This document shows, in pieces, positions 1 through 6,365 of a DNA stretch of 10,982 nt. The stretch spans positions 1 through 10,982 of the forward strand of contig CALGNW010000301.1 of NCBI GenBank assembly GCA_937958345.1, given 5' to 3'. Source of the stretch: an uncultured Neomegalonema sp. Lineage in GTDB: Bacteria; Pseudomonadota; Alphaproteobacteria; Rhodobacterales; Rhodobacteraceae. Made by a program: the position numbers and the translations under genes. Position 1 is the first letter of the stretch; each line of letters starts with the position of its first letter. The notes beneath the pieces are model-generated. The model made no database searches, had not been told where the DNA came from, and saw only the letters and a program-made list of their open reading frames with translations.

Positions 1-890
1 TCCTCGCGCCGCGCATTGCAGGCTTCAGACGGTCGTAAGCCTGTCTGAATTAGGATGCAGACAATCCCGCGTGCCTCAACGTTCAGTCTCGACAGTGCAG
101 GAATAAGGTGGTCGATTAGGGCACTGCGCGTGATCGCATGCGGCCGCGACACAATGCCAACAGGAACAGCAAGCCCAGTGAAAGGTTTTGGATTCTCAAT
201 CCGGCGCGCCTTTGCTACCGCCGCAATCAAACCGCCCAGGTTTTCGAGGTCACGGTTCATCGAGGCAGGCTTTAGGCCGTCATTGATCAGCCGATCGCGC
301 CACCAGTCCGCAAAATCGAGCGCGACGGTGCGGGAGATATCGAGTGCCGAGACATCACCTGCAATCTCGATCAGATTACGCACAGCCCTCTCACGCGCGA
401 TGCGCCACCTGTGAAGCTGCTTGTGCGATTTCCCCGACAACTCCACCCGCCGCAGCCGTTCGACCTCTGGAACCAGATTCGATAACAACAGCGGCGGTTC
501 TGGAACAGTGCCTAGCAGAGCAGGGGCAGTTTCAGCGGTCGCAGATCGAATTCGATCAATCAGCTCATCCATTGCCGCCGTCGATGCTGTGGCCGCAGCT
601 GCGAGATCAGCCGCCGACCGATAGTCCCGACCATGTCGACGCGCAATCCGCTTGGCCGAGTCGTATCGCACCTTTGCATCACTTGAGCGACCGTCGCGAA
701 GATCGTTCCACGCCTGCCGATATTCCTCGACCATGACCGCGGCCTTTTCCAGCGCAACCACCTCTTCCGATGTATGCAGAGATACCCGCACTCGCGCCTC
801 GCCATAGACTGAAACCAAGTCAGTCGGCACCCTCGCTACAAAGCGCCAGTCACCGTCTTTCCGCCGCTCAATGTAACGCCCTTTAGCCAT
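1..890 (-). CDS. Tyrosine recombinase / phage-type integrase (N-terminal part, runs off left edge)
   Basis: The open frame starts at ATG 890 and continues to the window edge without a stop, giving 296 residues. Tyrosine recombinases insert and excise mobile elements by strand exchange through a covalent tyrosine intermediate. Residues about 1-60 look like the N-terminal region of alphaproteobacterial integrases (YIERRKDGDWRFVARVPTDL, similar to DUF6538-type starts). Residues about 135-235 fit a helical core-binding domain. The catalytic domain begins near 250, and TGLRPSEAC at 283-291 is Box I with the first catalytic arginine at R286. The later H-x-x-R and tyrosine motifs lie outside the window. 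The gene starts 100 bases from the 3' end of tRNA-Gln and runs away from it in the same direction, the usual layout for an element integrated in a tRNA gene. No clear ribosome binding site precedes the start. Whether the protein is intact cannot be seen. Confidence 0.9.
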   Translation of the reverse strand, partial: MAKGRYIERRKDGDWRFVARVPTDLVSVYGEARVRVSLHTSEEVVALEKAAVMVEEYRQAWNDLRDGRSSDAKVRYDSAKRIARRHGRDYRSAADLAAAATASTAAMDELIDRIRSATAETAPALLGTVPEPPLLLSNLVPEVERLRRVELSGKSHKQLHRWRIARERAVRNLIEIAGDVSALDISRTVALDFADWWRDRLINDGLKPASMNRDLENLGGLIAAVAKARRIENPKPFTGLAVPVGIVSRPHAITRSALIDHLIPALSRLNVEARGIVCILIQTGLRPSEACNARRE

Positions 891-900
891 GGGCGGAACA

Positions 901-920
901 TGTACCCCGTTTTGTACCCC
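901..920. repeat. Pair of 8-bp direct repeats upstream of the integrase
   Basis: TGTACCCC occurs at 901-908 and 913-920 (GGGGTACA on the integrase strand), a 12-base period. The nearer copy ends 10 bases from the integrase start. Spacing near one helical turn suggests a protein-binding site, such as an operator or an integrase/excisionase arm site. The binder is not known and this reading is inference. Confidence 0.5.
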
Positions 921-979
921 GACGCAATAGAGAGCGAAACTCGCTGAAGCAACAAAACACTGATATAATTGATTTATGT

Positions 980-989
980 GCGATATCGC
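980..989. repeat. 10-bp perfect palindrome abutting the tRNA 3' end
   Basis: GCGATATCGC at 980-989 is a perfect palindrome lying directly next to the encoded CCA end of tRNA-Gln (990-992). It lacks a T-run and is too short for a convincing terminator. Its place at the chromosome/element junction makes a role in the attachment site possible but unproven. Confidence 0.4.
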
Positions 990-1020
990 TGGCTGGGGCG
1001 GCAGGATTCGAACCTGCGCT
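990..1020. other. Probable attachment site (att) within the tRNA-Gln 3' end
   Basis: Elements carried by tyrosine integrases often use the 3' end of a tRNA gene, restoring it on insertion and leaving a direct repeat at the far end. Here the integrase lies just beyond the tRNA 3' end and the tRNA is intact. The exact crossover limits are inferred, and no second copy is seen in the window because the element extends left. Confidence 0.5.
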
Positions 1021-1065
1021 CTTCGGTACCAAAAACCGCTGCTTTACCAGCTAAGCTACGCCCCA
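990..1065 (-). tRNA. tRNA-Gln (anticodon UUG)
   Basis: The 76-base gene folds as a standard cloverleaf with an encoded CCA. The acceptor stem is TGGGGCG/CGCCCCA (7 pairs, including U1-A72), the D stem GCTT/AAGC, the anticodon loop TTTTGGT with anticodon TTG, the T stem GCAGG/CCTGC with loop TTCGAAT, and the discriminator is G73. The U1-A72 pair and UUG anticodon identify glutamine; U1-A72 is also a feature used by GatCAB, the amidotransferase route common in alphaproteobacteria. The anticodon stem has a G27/A43 mismatch at its first pair, which is a little unusual. The 3' half faces the integrase and is the probable integration target. Confidence 0.95.
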
Positions 1066-1077
1066 ACAGCGAGGCGG

Positions 1078-1106
1078 ACATTAGCGCCGTGTTCAACAGG
1101 ATTCAA
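1078..1106 (-). promoter_or_regulatory. Likely sigma-70 promoter of tRNA-Gln
   Basis: On the minus strand, TTGAAT (1106-1101) and TAATGT (1083-1078) are separated by 17 bases and match -35 and -10 elements. The -10 ends 12 bases before the mature tRNA 5' end, so transcription would start just upstream of the tRNA. This suggests the tRNA is not solely read through from dapB. Confidence 0.6.
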
Positions 1107-1191
1107 GCCGTTGAAAACAACAAATGCAAACAGGGTTAACCGGCCTTAACCTCTGCCGGAAAACGACGGTATTTCTGCGCTTTCAAGCCGC

Positions 1192-2010
1192 TCAGGCCGG
1201 TTTCATCCCCAGAACATCCAGCATATCGTACTCGCCCGGCTTTCTGCCCTGCCCCCACAGCGCGGCCTTCAGCGCGCCCCGCGCAAAAATCGCACGGTCG
1301 GTCGCGAGGTGGCGCAGCACGATGCGTTCTCCGGCGGCGGCAAAAATCACGTCATGCTCGCCGACGACATCGCCGCCCCGAATGGCGTGAAAGCCGATCT
1401 TGCCGCGCTCCCTCGCGCCGGTAATCCCGTCGCGGGCCCGATCCGAGGCCGCATCCAGCGATACGCCACGCCCCTCGGCGGCGGCCTCGCCCAGCATCAG
1501 CGCCGTGCCGGACGGGGCATCGACCTTGCGGTTATGATGGGATTCGACGACCTCGATGTCGAAATCCTCGTCCAGCGCGGCGGCAACTTGTTTCGTCAGC
1601 TGCGTCAGCAAATTCACGCCGAGGCTCATATTCCCCGCCCGCACAATCACGGCATGGCGCGCGGCGGCGGACAATCTGGCAAGGTGCGCCTCGGCAAATC
1701 CGGTGGTCCCGATCACATGGACCAGCTTGGCCTGCGCGGCGATCGCGGCATGGTCGACCGTGGCATCGGGTGAGGTGAAATCAATCATGGCATGGGCCGA
1801 GGCGGCGGCGCTTAGTGTGTCGTCGGTGACGGTCACACCGATGGCCGCACCGCCCATCGCTTCACCGATATCGTGGCCGATCCACGCATGGCCCGCCCGC
1901 TCGGTCACGGCGGACAGCTCGGCTCCCCGCGTTTCCTGCACCTGACGGATCAGCATTTGGCCCATTCGGCCTGAACCGCCTGTGACGACGATTTTCACAG
2001 TCTCAGTCAT
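1192..2010 (-). CDS. dapB: 4-hydroxy-tetrahydrodipicolinate reductase
   Basis: DapB reduces hydroxy-tetrahydrodipicolinate to tetrahydrodipicolinate with NAD(P)H in the cytosol, a step in diaminopimelate and lysine synthesis. The 272-residue product has the family's usual length. The N-terminal Rossmann domain starts KIVVTGGSGRMG (nucleotide-binding glycines at residues 11-17). GTTGF is at 101-105. The catalytic and substrate-binding signature SHHNRKVDAPSGTA lies at 157-170, with the conserved histidines and lysine 162. The C-terminus ends with the typical GEYDMLDVLGM stretch. An upstream in-frame ATG at 2085 would add 25 residues unrelated to the family and overlap the preceding gene, so the start at 2010 is preferred. 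It lies 28 bases after the membrane protein gene and is probably in its operon. Confidence 0.96.
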   Translation of the reverse strand: MTETVKIVVTGGSGRMGQMLIRQVQETRGAELSAVTERAGHAWIGHDIGEAMGGAAIGVTVTDDTLSAAASAHAMIDFTSPDATVDHAAIAAQAKLVHVIGTTGFAEAHLARLSAAARHAVIVRAGNMSLGVNLLTQLTKQVAAALDEDFDIEVVESHHNRKVDAPSGTALMLGEAAAEGRGVSLDAASDRARDGITGARERGKIGFHAIRGGDVVGEHDVIFAAAGERIVLRHLATDRAIFARGALKAALWGQGRKPGEYDMLDVLGMKPA

Positions 2011-2038
2011 ATCTCGGGGCTCGCCTTGTGTGTTAGGA

Positions 2039-2734
2039 TCAGGACCGATAGCGTCCCTGATAAGCCTTACACAACACGACGGCAATCAGGACCGAGATAA
2101 AGACGTTGATGGCCACCATCACCGGCGTCATCAGCAGAATACCGACCGGCGCGCCGACCCCCGCATTCTGTTCCAGAGACATACTGGGCAGCAGAACGAT
2201 ACTCGCCGCCAGCAAAAATCCCAGACAATAGGCCGCCATCACACGCGGCCAGACCGCACCGGCGGTTTTACGCGCGGCCGCAGCCTCCAGCCCCGTGTCA
2301 CCTCCCGCGACAATCGCCGGAAAAACCGTGCCGAACTTTGCCAGAAAGAACACCATCAGGATCAGACCGGGCAGGTTCAGGCCCGAAAAACTCCCCGTCG
2401 CCTCACCCAGCGCCCCGATCAGCTCGTAAATGGCCGTGATCAACAGCTCTAACTGCAAAAATGCCAGAAAGGCGGGGCTGCTCAGCGATTGAACAGGGCT
2501 AAGCACGGCTTCCTCACCGCCGCTCAGATAGTGCCGTGTCGCGGCAAAGCCGACCAGCGCCATAATTGCCGTCTGCACAAACGCCGAAACCGTACCGGGG
2601 TCATTTCCCGTAACCAGCAACGCAAATAACAGCGCCACGGCCCCCGCCCCGATACACGTCAACGCAACAGGCCGGATCGCGGCCAATGTGGTCAGCGCAT
2701 GCGCAAGCGCGGTATCAGGAACATCATTTGTCAT
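2039..2734 (-). CDS. Hypothetical six-helix membrane protein
   Basis: I do not recognise a family. The 231-residue protein has about six hydrophobic helices, near residues 24-41, 50-67, 88-109, 121-143, 163-184 and 197-222, so it should be an inner-membrane protein. A charged and polar stretch (SGGEEAVLSPVQS) separates helices 2 and 3, and the short C-terminus ends CKAYQGRYRS. No transporter, enzyme or metal-binding motif stands out. The start is preceded by CGGA at a short distance. It lies 14 bases after the IalB-like gene and 28 before dapB, both on the same strand, so the three are probably cotranscribed. The spacing does not show a functional link to lysine synthesis. Confidence 0.8.
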   Translation of the reverse strand: MTNDVPDTALAHALTTLAAIRPVALTCIGAGAVALLFALLVTGNDPGTVSAFVQTAIMALVGFAATRHYLSGGEEAVLSPVQSLSSPAFLAFLQLELLITAIYELIGALGEATGSFSGLNLPGLILMVFFLAKFGTVFPAIVAGGDTGLEAAAARKTAGAVWPRVMAAYCLGFLLAASIVLLPSMSLEQNAGVGAPVGILLMTPVMVAINVFISVLIAVVLCKAYQGRYRS

Positions 2735-2748
2735 ACAATTCCGGCAGG

Positions 2749-3225
2749 TTACTGCCTGCTTGTCACAAACGCGCGGGCGCTGGAATACCCTCTCAGCGAT
2801 AACGCGGCCCTATGGGTCTTGCCGCTTTGGCCGGTATAGCTGAATTCGATCATCGTGCGGCTGGGCATACGGACCATCAGCTCGTTCTCCGCGACCGAGG
2901 GTGCAATCTGCGCGGCGGCACTTTCGCTGATATCAACACCGCGCCACCCGTCACCGGGGCCAAGCTCTGCACCGGGCTGGCCGTCCAGTGTCACCGTAAC
3001 CGTCGATCCCGGCTTGATAGGCTCGACCGGGATAAAGACCATGCTGTCATCACCGGAATTGGGTTCGGAAAAGGCCAGCCTGTGCCCGTCCTCGGACACC
3101 GTTGCCAACGCGCACCCGGCGTCCTCGGCGCAATAGGCCGTCCAGTCTCCGAACGACGATGGTTCGGCGGCGTGGCTTGTTGCAGCCGCACACGTGAACG
3201 CGAGAAATAATGGGGCGACCCGCAT
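2749..3225 (-). CDS. Secreted IalB-like protein
   Basis: The 158-residue product begins with a classic Sec signal peptide (MRVAPLFLAFTCAAATSHA, probable cleavage near residues 19-21), so it is exported to the periplasm or beyond. The mature start SFGDWTAYC (residues 24-32), followed by a second cysteine (C38), resembles the invasion-associated locus B (IalB) family, which is common in alphaproteobacteria and has a poorly known role. C32 and C38 could form a disulfide. The later part is rich in beta-type segments and ends LSLRGYSSARAFV, in line with the family's fold. The start at 3225 is supported by AGGAG eight or so bases upstream and by the signal peptide; a longer frame from 3495 would overlap the divergent hydrolase. 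AGTATA at 3255-3260 (TATACT on this strand) is a possible -10. Family assignment is moderate. Confidence 0.75.
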   Translation of the reverse strand: MRVAPLFLAFTCAAATSHAAEPSSFGDWTAYCAEDAGCALATVSEDGHRLAFSEPNSGDDSMVFIPVEPIKPGSTVTVTLDGQPGAELGPGDGWRGVDISESAAAQIAPSVAENELMVRMPSRTMIEFSYTGQSGKTHRAALSLRGYSSARAFVTSRQ

Positions 3226-3313
3226 GATCTTGTCTCCTGCTCGTCTTTCTTTGCAGTATATAGCGTGAAACATGGCGAGTGCATGGTCTTTGTCCGGGAC
3301 CGGCTCACGATCT

Positions 3314-3394
3314 CCGGTTGCTGAAACCGGCCGGATTTGTGATTTTCGCGCGTCTGGACGAAAAGCCGCTGTGTCCTTTCGCTGAAAGCGGCTT
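3314..3394 (+). repeat. Two small hairpins upstream of the hydrolase gene
   Basis: CCGGTT (3314-3319) pairs with AACCGG (3325-3330) around a 5-base loop. AAGCCGCT (3363-3370) pairs with AGCGGCTT (3387-3394) around a 16-base loop, ending 25 bases before the hydrolase start. Neither has a T-run. They may sit in the leader of the hydrolase mRNA, but no known riboswitch was recognised. Confidence 0.35.
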
Positions 3395-3419
3395 GGAAAC
3401 TGAAACGGAACGCCCCTGC

Positions 3420-4331
3420 ATGAGCCTGCGTCTTTCTTTGCTGAATGCCTATTTGCGCACCTTCGTGCGGCCCTCGCTGCGGCGCGTGCCGACACCTCAG
3501 ATCGCCCGCGCGCATATGGAACGCTCTGCGGCGCGGTTTCCTGTCTCGATGCGCGGCATAAACCTGCACGAAGATTCCATTCCCGGCCCCGGCGGTCCGA
3601 TCCCCGCCGAATGGCTGTCCGCCGGACGGGCCGACAGACGGCGGGTGCTGATATATCTCCACGGCGGCGCGTATATTATGGGCAGCCCGCGCACCCACCG
3701 GATGATCACCGTGGCGCTTGCCAGAATGACCGGCATGCGGGTTCTGGTTCCTGATTTCCGCCTCGCGCCCGAACACCCCGTTCCGGCGGCGGTCGATGAT
3801 GCAGTTGCCGTTTATTCGTGGCTGCTGGCCCAGGGCTATCTGCCCGAGAACATCGCTTTTGTCGGCGAGTCCTCCGGCGGCGGTCAGTGCTTTGGCGCGC
3901 TGGTGGCGCTGACACGGCGGGGCTTTCCGCCGCCCGCGTGCATCGTCGCCTTCAGTCCGTGGGTTGATCTGACGCTCAGCGGCGCGTCGGTCGTTTCCAA
4001 TGCCGGCCGCGAGTGCATGCTGCCAGCCGAACGCGCAACCGAAGTTGCCGCCTATTACCTCGGGGACAGCGATCCCGCCGATCCCGTTACCTCGCCGCTG
4101 TTCGACGAGGGCGCCGCCCCCCCGACGCTGATACAGGCCAGCCGCGCCGAGATCCTGCTGGATGATGCCGTGCGCATGGCCGACAGGCTGGACCGCTGCG
4201 GCAGCGATGTGACGCTGGAGCTGTGGGACAAGACACCCCACGCATGGCAGTTCTTCGCCGGACTGATCCCCGAATCCAAAGATGCCCTGACCAAAGCCGT
4301 CACATTTTTGAACCGCCATGTCGGCGGGTAA
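3420..4331 (+). CDS. Alpha/beta hydrolase, hormone-sensitive-lipase (HSL) family esterase
   Basis: The 303-residue protein matches the length and motifs of family IV (HSL-like) esterases, which hydrolyse short to medium acyl esters. The oxyanion-hole motif HGGAYIMGS lies at 81-89. The nucleophile elbow GESSGGG at 149-155 gives serine 151, with Glu in place of the more common Asp (GDSAGG). The acid residue is probably E244 or D248 in RAEILLDDA. The histidine is H274 in PHAWQFF. DFRLAPEHPVPAAVDD (112-127) is also typical. No signal peptide is evident, so it should be cytosolic. The start at 3420 gives family length; an in-frame ATG at 3279 would add 47 residues unlike the family. The ribosome site is weak (GGAA about 10 bases upstream). 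The natural substrate cannot be told. The gene is followed 38 bases later by yifB. Confidence 0.9.
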   Translation: MSLRLSLLNAYLRTFVRPSLRRVPTPQIARAHMERSAARFPVSMRGINLHEDSIPGPGGPIPAEWLSAGRADRRRVLIYLHGGAYIMGSPRTHRMITVALARMTGMRVLVPDFRLAPEHPVPAAVDDAVAVYSWLLAQGYLPENIAFVGESSGGGQCFGALVALTRRGFPPPACIVAFSPWVDLTLSGASVVSNAGRECMLPAERATEVAAYYLGDSDPADPVTSPLFDEGAAPPTLIQASRAEILLDDAVRMADRLDRCGSDVTLELWDKTPHAWQFFAGLIPESKDALTKAVTFLNRHVGG

Positions 4332-4334
4332 CGC

Positions 4335-4362
4335 TTGCGCTCTTATCGCGGCAGTCTAGGGT
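4335..4362 (+). promoter_or_regulatory. Candidate promoter of yifB, possibly giving a leaderless mRNA
   Basis: TTGCGC (4335-4340) and TAGGGT (4357-4362), 16 bases apart, resemble alphaproteobacterial sigma-70 elements. Transcription would start about 7 bases after the -10, at or next to the ATG at 4370. No purine-rich ribosome site precedes that ATG. Both points fit a leaderless transcript, but the match to consensus is moderate. Confidence 0.4.
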
Positions 4363-4369
4363 CGCTTGC

Positions 4370-5887
4370 ATGACAAGCCATGCCTATACCGCCGCGTTCA
4401 TCGGTGTCGAAGCGCGTGAGGTTGATGTTCAGTGTCAGCTTTCATCCGGACTTCCGGCCTTCAACATTGTCGGCCTGCCGGACAAGGCGGTGTCCGAGGC
4501 CAAAGAACGGGTGCGCGCCGCCCTCAACGCCATCGGTCTTGCGCTTCCGGCAAAGCGGATAACAGTCAATCTTGCCCCTGCGGATTTACCGAAGGTCGGC
4601 TCGCATTACGACCTGCCCATCGCGCTCGCTTTGCTTTCGGCGATGGAGGCCATTCCGACCGGAGAATCCGCGCAATACGTGACGCTGGGTGAATTGTCGC
4701 TCGACGGGGCGCTCAATCCGGTATTGGGCGCGATGCCCGCCGCTTTGCTGGCCGCCGAGAAAGAACGCGGTCTGATTTGTCCCGAACAATGCGGGCCGGA
4801 GGCGGCATGGGTCGGCGCGGTCGATGTCCTCGCCCCGCCCTCGTTGCTGTCGCTGATCAATCACCTTAACGGCAAACAGATCCTGACACCGCCGCAACCC
4901 GGCGAAACAGCCTGCAACGACGGCGCGCCCGACCTGCTGGATGTGAAGGGTCAGGAAAGCGCCCGCCGCGCCCTCGAAGTCACCGCTGCGGGCGGTCATA
5001 ATCTGATGATGATGGGGCCGCCGGGGGCCGGAAAATCAATGCTGGCCGCGCGCCTGCCCGGTATCCTGCCGCCGCTTTCCGCCGAAGAAGCGTTGGAGAC
5101 AAGCCTGATCCACTCGCTTGCCGGGCTGATACAGGAGGGGCGCGTCTCGATGCTGCGCCCGTACCGCGCCCCGCATCACTCCGCCTCGATGCCCGCGGTT
5201 GTCGGCGGCGGGAAACAGGCATTGCCGGGCGAAGTCAGCCTTGCCCATAACGGCGTGCTGTTTCTGGATGAATTGCCCGAATTCGCGCGGCCCGTGCTGG
5301 AATCCCTGCGCCAACCGCTGGAAACCGGCGAAACGATTGTCGCGCGCGCCAACGCCCACGCCCGCTATCCCAGCCGTGTGCAACTGGTCGCGGCAATGAA
5401 CCCGTGCAAATGCGGATACCTCAGCGATCCGTCGATGGCCTGTTCGCGCGCCCCGAATTGCGGTCTGGATTATCAGGCGCGTATTTCAGGGCCGCTGATG
5501 GACCGGATCGACGTACAGATCGAGGTTGCGGCGGTATCTGCCGCCGATCTTTCCCTGCCGCCGCCGAAAGAGGGCTCGCGCGAGGTTGCCGCGCGTGTTG
5601 CTGCGGCCCGCACGCTTCAGGCGGACCGCTACGCCGCCACCGGCATAAAGGGCCTGCGCCTGAATGCCCATGCGGATGGCGAGGTGCTGGATGCCGTTGC
5701 GACACCCGATTCCGAAGGGAAAAAACTGCTGACTGAGGCCGCAGAAAAACTGCGCCTCAGTGCCAGAGGTTACCACCGTGTTTTACGTCTGGCGCGGACC
5801 ATTGCCGACCTCGAAGGCGTTGAAACCATTGGCGCACGGCATATCGCCGAGGCGTCGTCGTACCGGCGTGCCCCGCTGGTGCGTTAA
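4370..5887 (+). CDS. YifB/ComM-family Mg-chelatase-like AAA+ ATPase
   Basis: The 505-residue protein matches YifB/ComM in full length and motif order. ComM is a hexameric helicase that promotes branch migration during integration of DNA in natural transformation; many family members are unstudied. The N-terminal region (about 1-180) is the Lon-protease-like fold of the ChlI family (FNIVGLPDKAVSEAKERVRAAL near 27-48). Walker A is GPPGAGKS at 216-223 and Walker B VLFLDE at 296-301. A four-cysteine zinc-binding insertion follows (C346, C348, C358, C364 in NPCKCG...CSRAPNCG). The C-terminal helical lid includes YHRVLRLARTIADLEG. An upstream in-frame ATG at 4223 would overlap the hydrolase gene and adds nothing like the family, so 4370 is preferred. 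No competence genes such as dprA are adjacent. Confidence 0.95.
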   Translation: MTSHAYTAAFIGVEAREVDVQCQLSSGLPAFNIVGLPDKAVSEAKERVRAALNAIGLALPAKRITVNLAPADLPKVGSHYDLPIALALLSAMEAIPTGESAQYVTLGELSLDGALNPVLGAMPAALLAAEKERGLICPEQCGPEAAWVGAVDVLAPPSLLSLINHLNGKQILTPPQPGETACNDGAPDLLDVKGQESARRALEVTAAGGHNLMMMGPPGAGKSMLAARLPGILPPLSAEEALETSLIHSLAGLIQEGRVSMLRPYRAPHHSASMPAVVGGGKQALPGEVSLAHNGVLFLDELPEFARPVLESLRQPLETGETIVARANAHARYPSRVQLVAAMNPCKCGYLSDPSMACSRAPNCGLDYQARISGPLMDRIDVQIEVAAVSAADLSLPPPKEGSREVAARVAAARTLQADRYAATGIKGLRLNAHADGEVLDAVATPDSEGKKLLTEAAEKLRLSARGYHRVLRLARTIADLEGVETIGARHIAEASSYRRAPLVR

Positions 5888-5969
5888 CGTTCATTCACGG
5901 ATCCATTCGCCTCCTCTTAATCAATCGCCGGTAAAAATGGGCCATTGCAGCGAATGAGACTTAAAATCA

Positions 5970-6365
5970 ATGCCTTCAAACCGCAGAATTCTCCTTGCCG
6001 AAGACACTGACGTGAATGCGCGTCTGATTGTTGCTGTCCTTGAGAAATCGGGGTTCGAAGTGACGGTCGCTGTCGATGGCGTACAGGCTCTCAAATTCGC
6101 TGAAATCGGTGAATTCGATCTGATCCTGATGGACGTAAACATGCCCGAGATTGACGGGCTGGAGGCCACGCGCAGGCTGCGCGCGGGCACGTCCGAGATG
6201 AACGAAGTCACGATCATCGCGTTGACCGCAGATGACGACCCCGCCGCACAGCGCCGCTGCATCGACGCGGGCATGGACGCCTATCTGTCCAAGCCGATCA
6301 ACATGGCAACGCTGCTTAAAACCTGCGAAAAGGCCATCATCGACGCAAAGCGCAAATCGGCTTAG
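5970..6365 (+). CDS. Single-domain response regulator (receiver domain only)
   Basis: The 131-residue protein is a complete receiver domain with no output domain. The acidic pocket is E11-D12, the phospho-acceptor D55 (in LILMDVNMPEIDG), the switch T86 and the conserved lysine K108 (in SKPI). Such proteins act by protein-protein contact or as phosphorelay intermediates, like DivK or CpdR in alphaproteobacteria. The sequence (EDTDVNARLIVAVLEKSGFEV) looks more like the receiver of hybrid histidine kinases than like DivK, so I do not assign a symbol. No partner kinase gene is nearby, so the phosphodonor is unknown. The ribosome site is weak. Its stop codon (6363-6365) overlaps the stop of convergent nudC. 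Confidence 0.92.
   Translation: MPSNRRILLAEDTDVNARLIVAVLEKSGFEVTVAVDGVQALKFAEIGEFDLILMDVNMPEIDGLEATRRLRAGTSEMNEVTIIALTADDDPAAQRRCIDAGMDAYLSKPINMATLLKTCEKAIIDAKRKSA

Noticed and set aside
55..805. Several 67-130 residue frames inside the integrase region
   Set aside because: The single minus-strand integrase frame runs uninterrupted for 890 bases with a family motif; the others are out of frame.
1135..1150. GTTAA-CCGGCC-TTAAC, resembling a CtrA box
   Set aside because: The CtrA consensus is TTAA-N7-TTAA; here the gap is 6 bases, and the site lies between the end of dapB and the tRNA promoter, where a CtrA role is not expected.
2991..4319. A 442-residue open frame on the minus strand opposite the hydrolase gene
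   Set aside because: It lies antisense to a clear HSL-family esterase and overlaps the IalB-like gene in another frame. Its protein is low-complexity, with no recognisable domain, and reflects third-position GC bias.
5970..6365. Naming the response regulator divK
   Set aside because: It is a lone receiver domain like DivK, but the sequence around the acidic pocket and the phosphorylated aspartate differs from Caulobacter DivK and looks more like a hybrid-kinase receiver.
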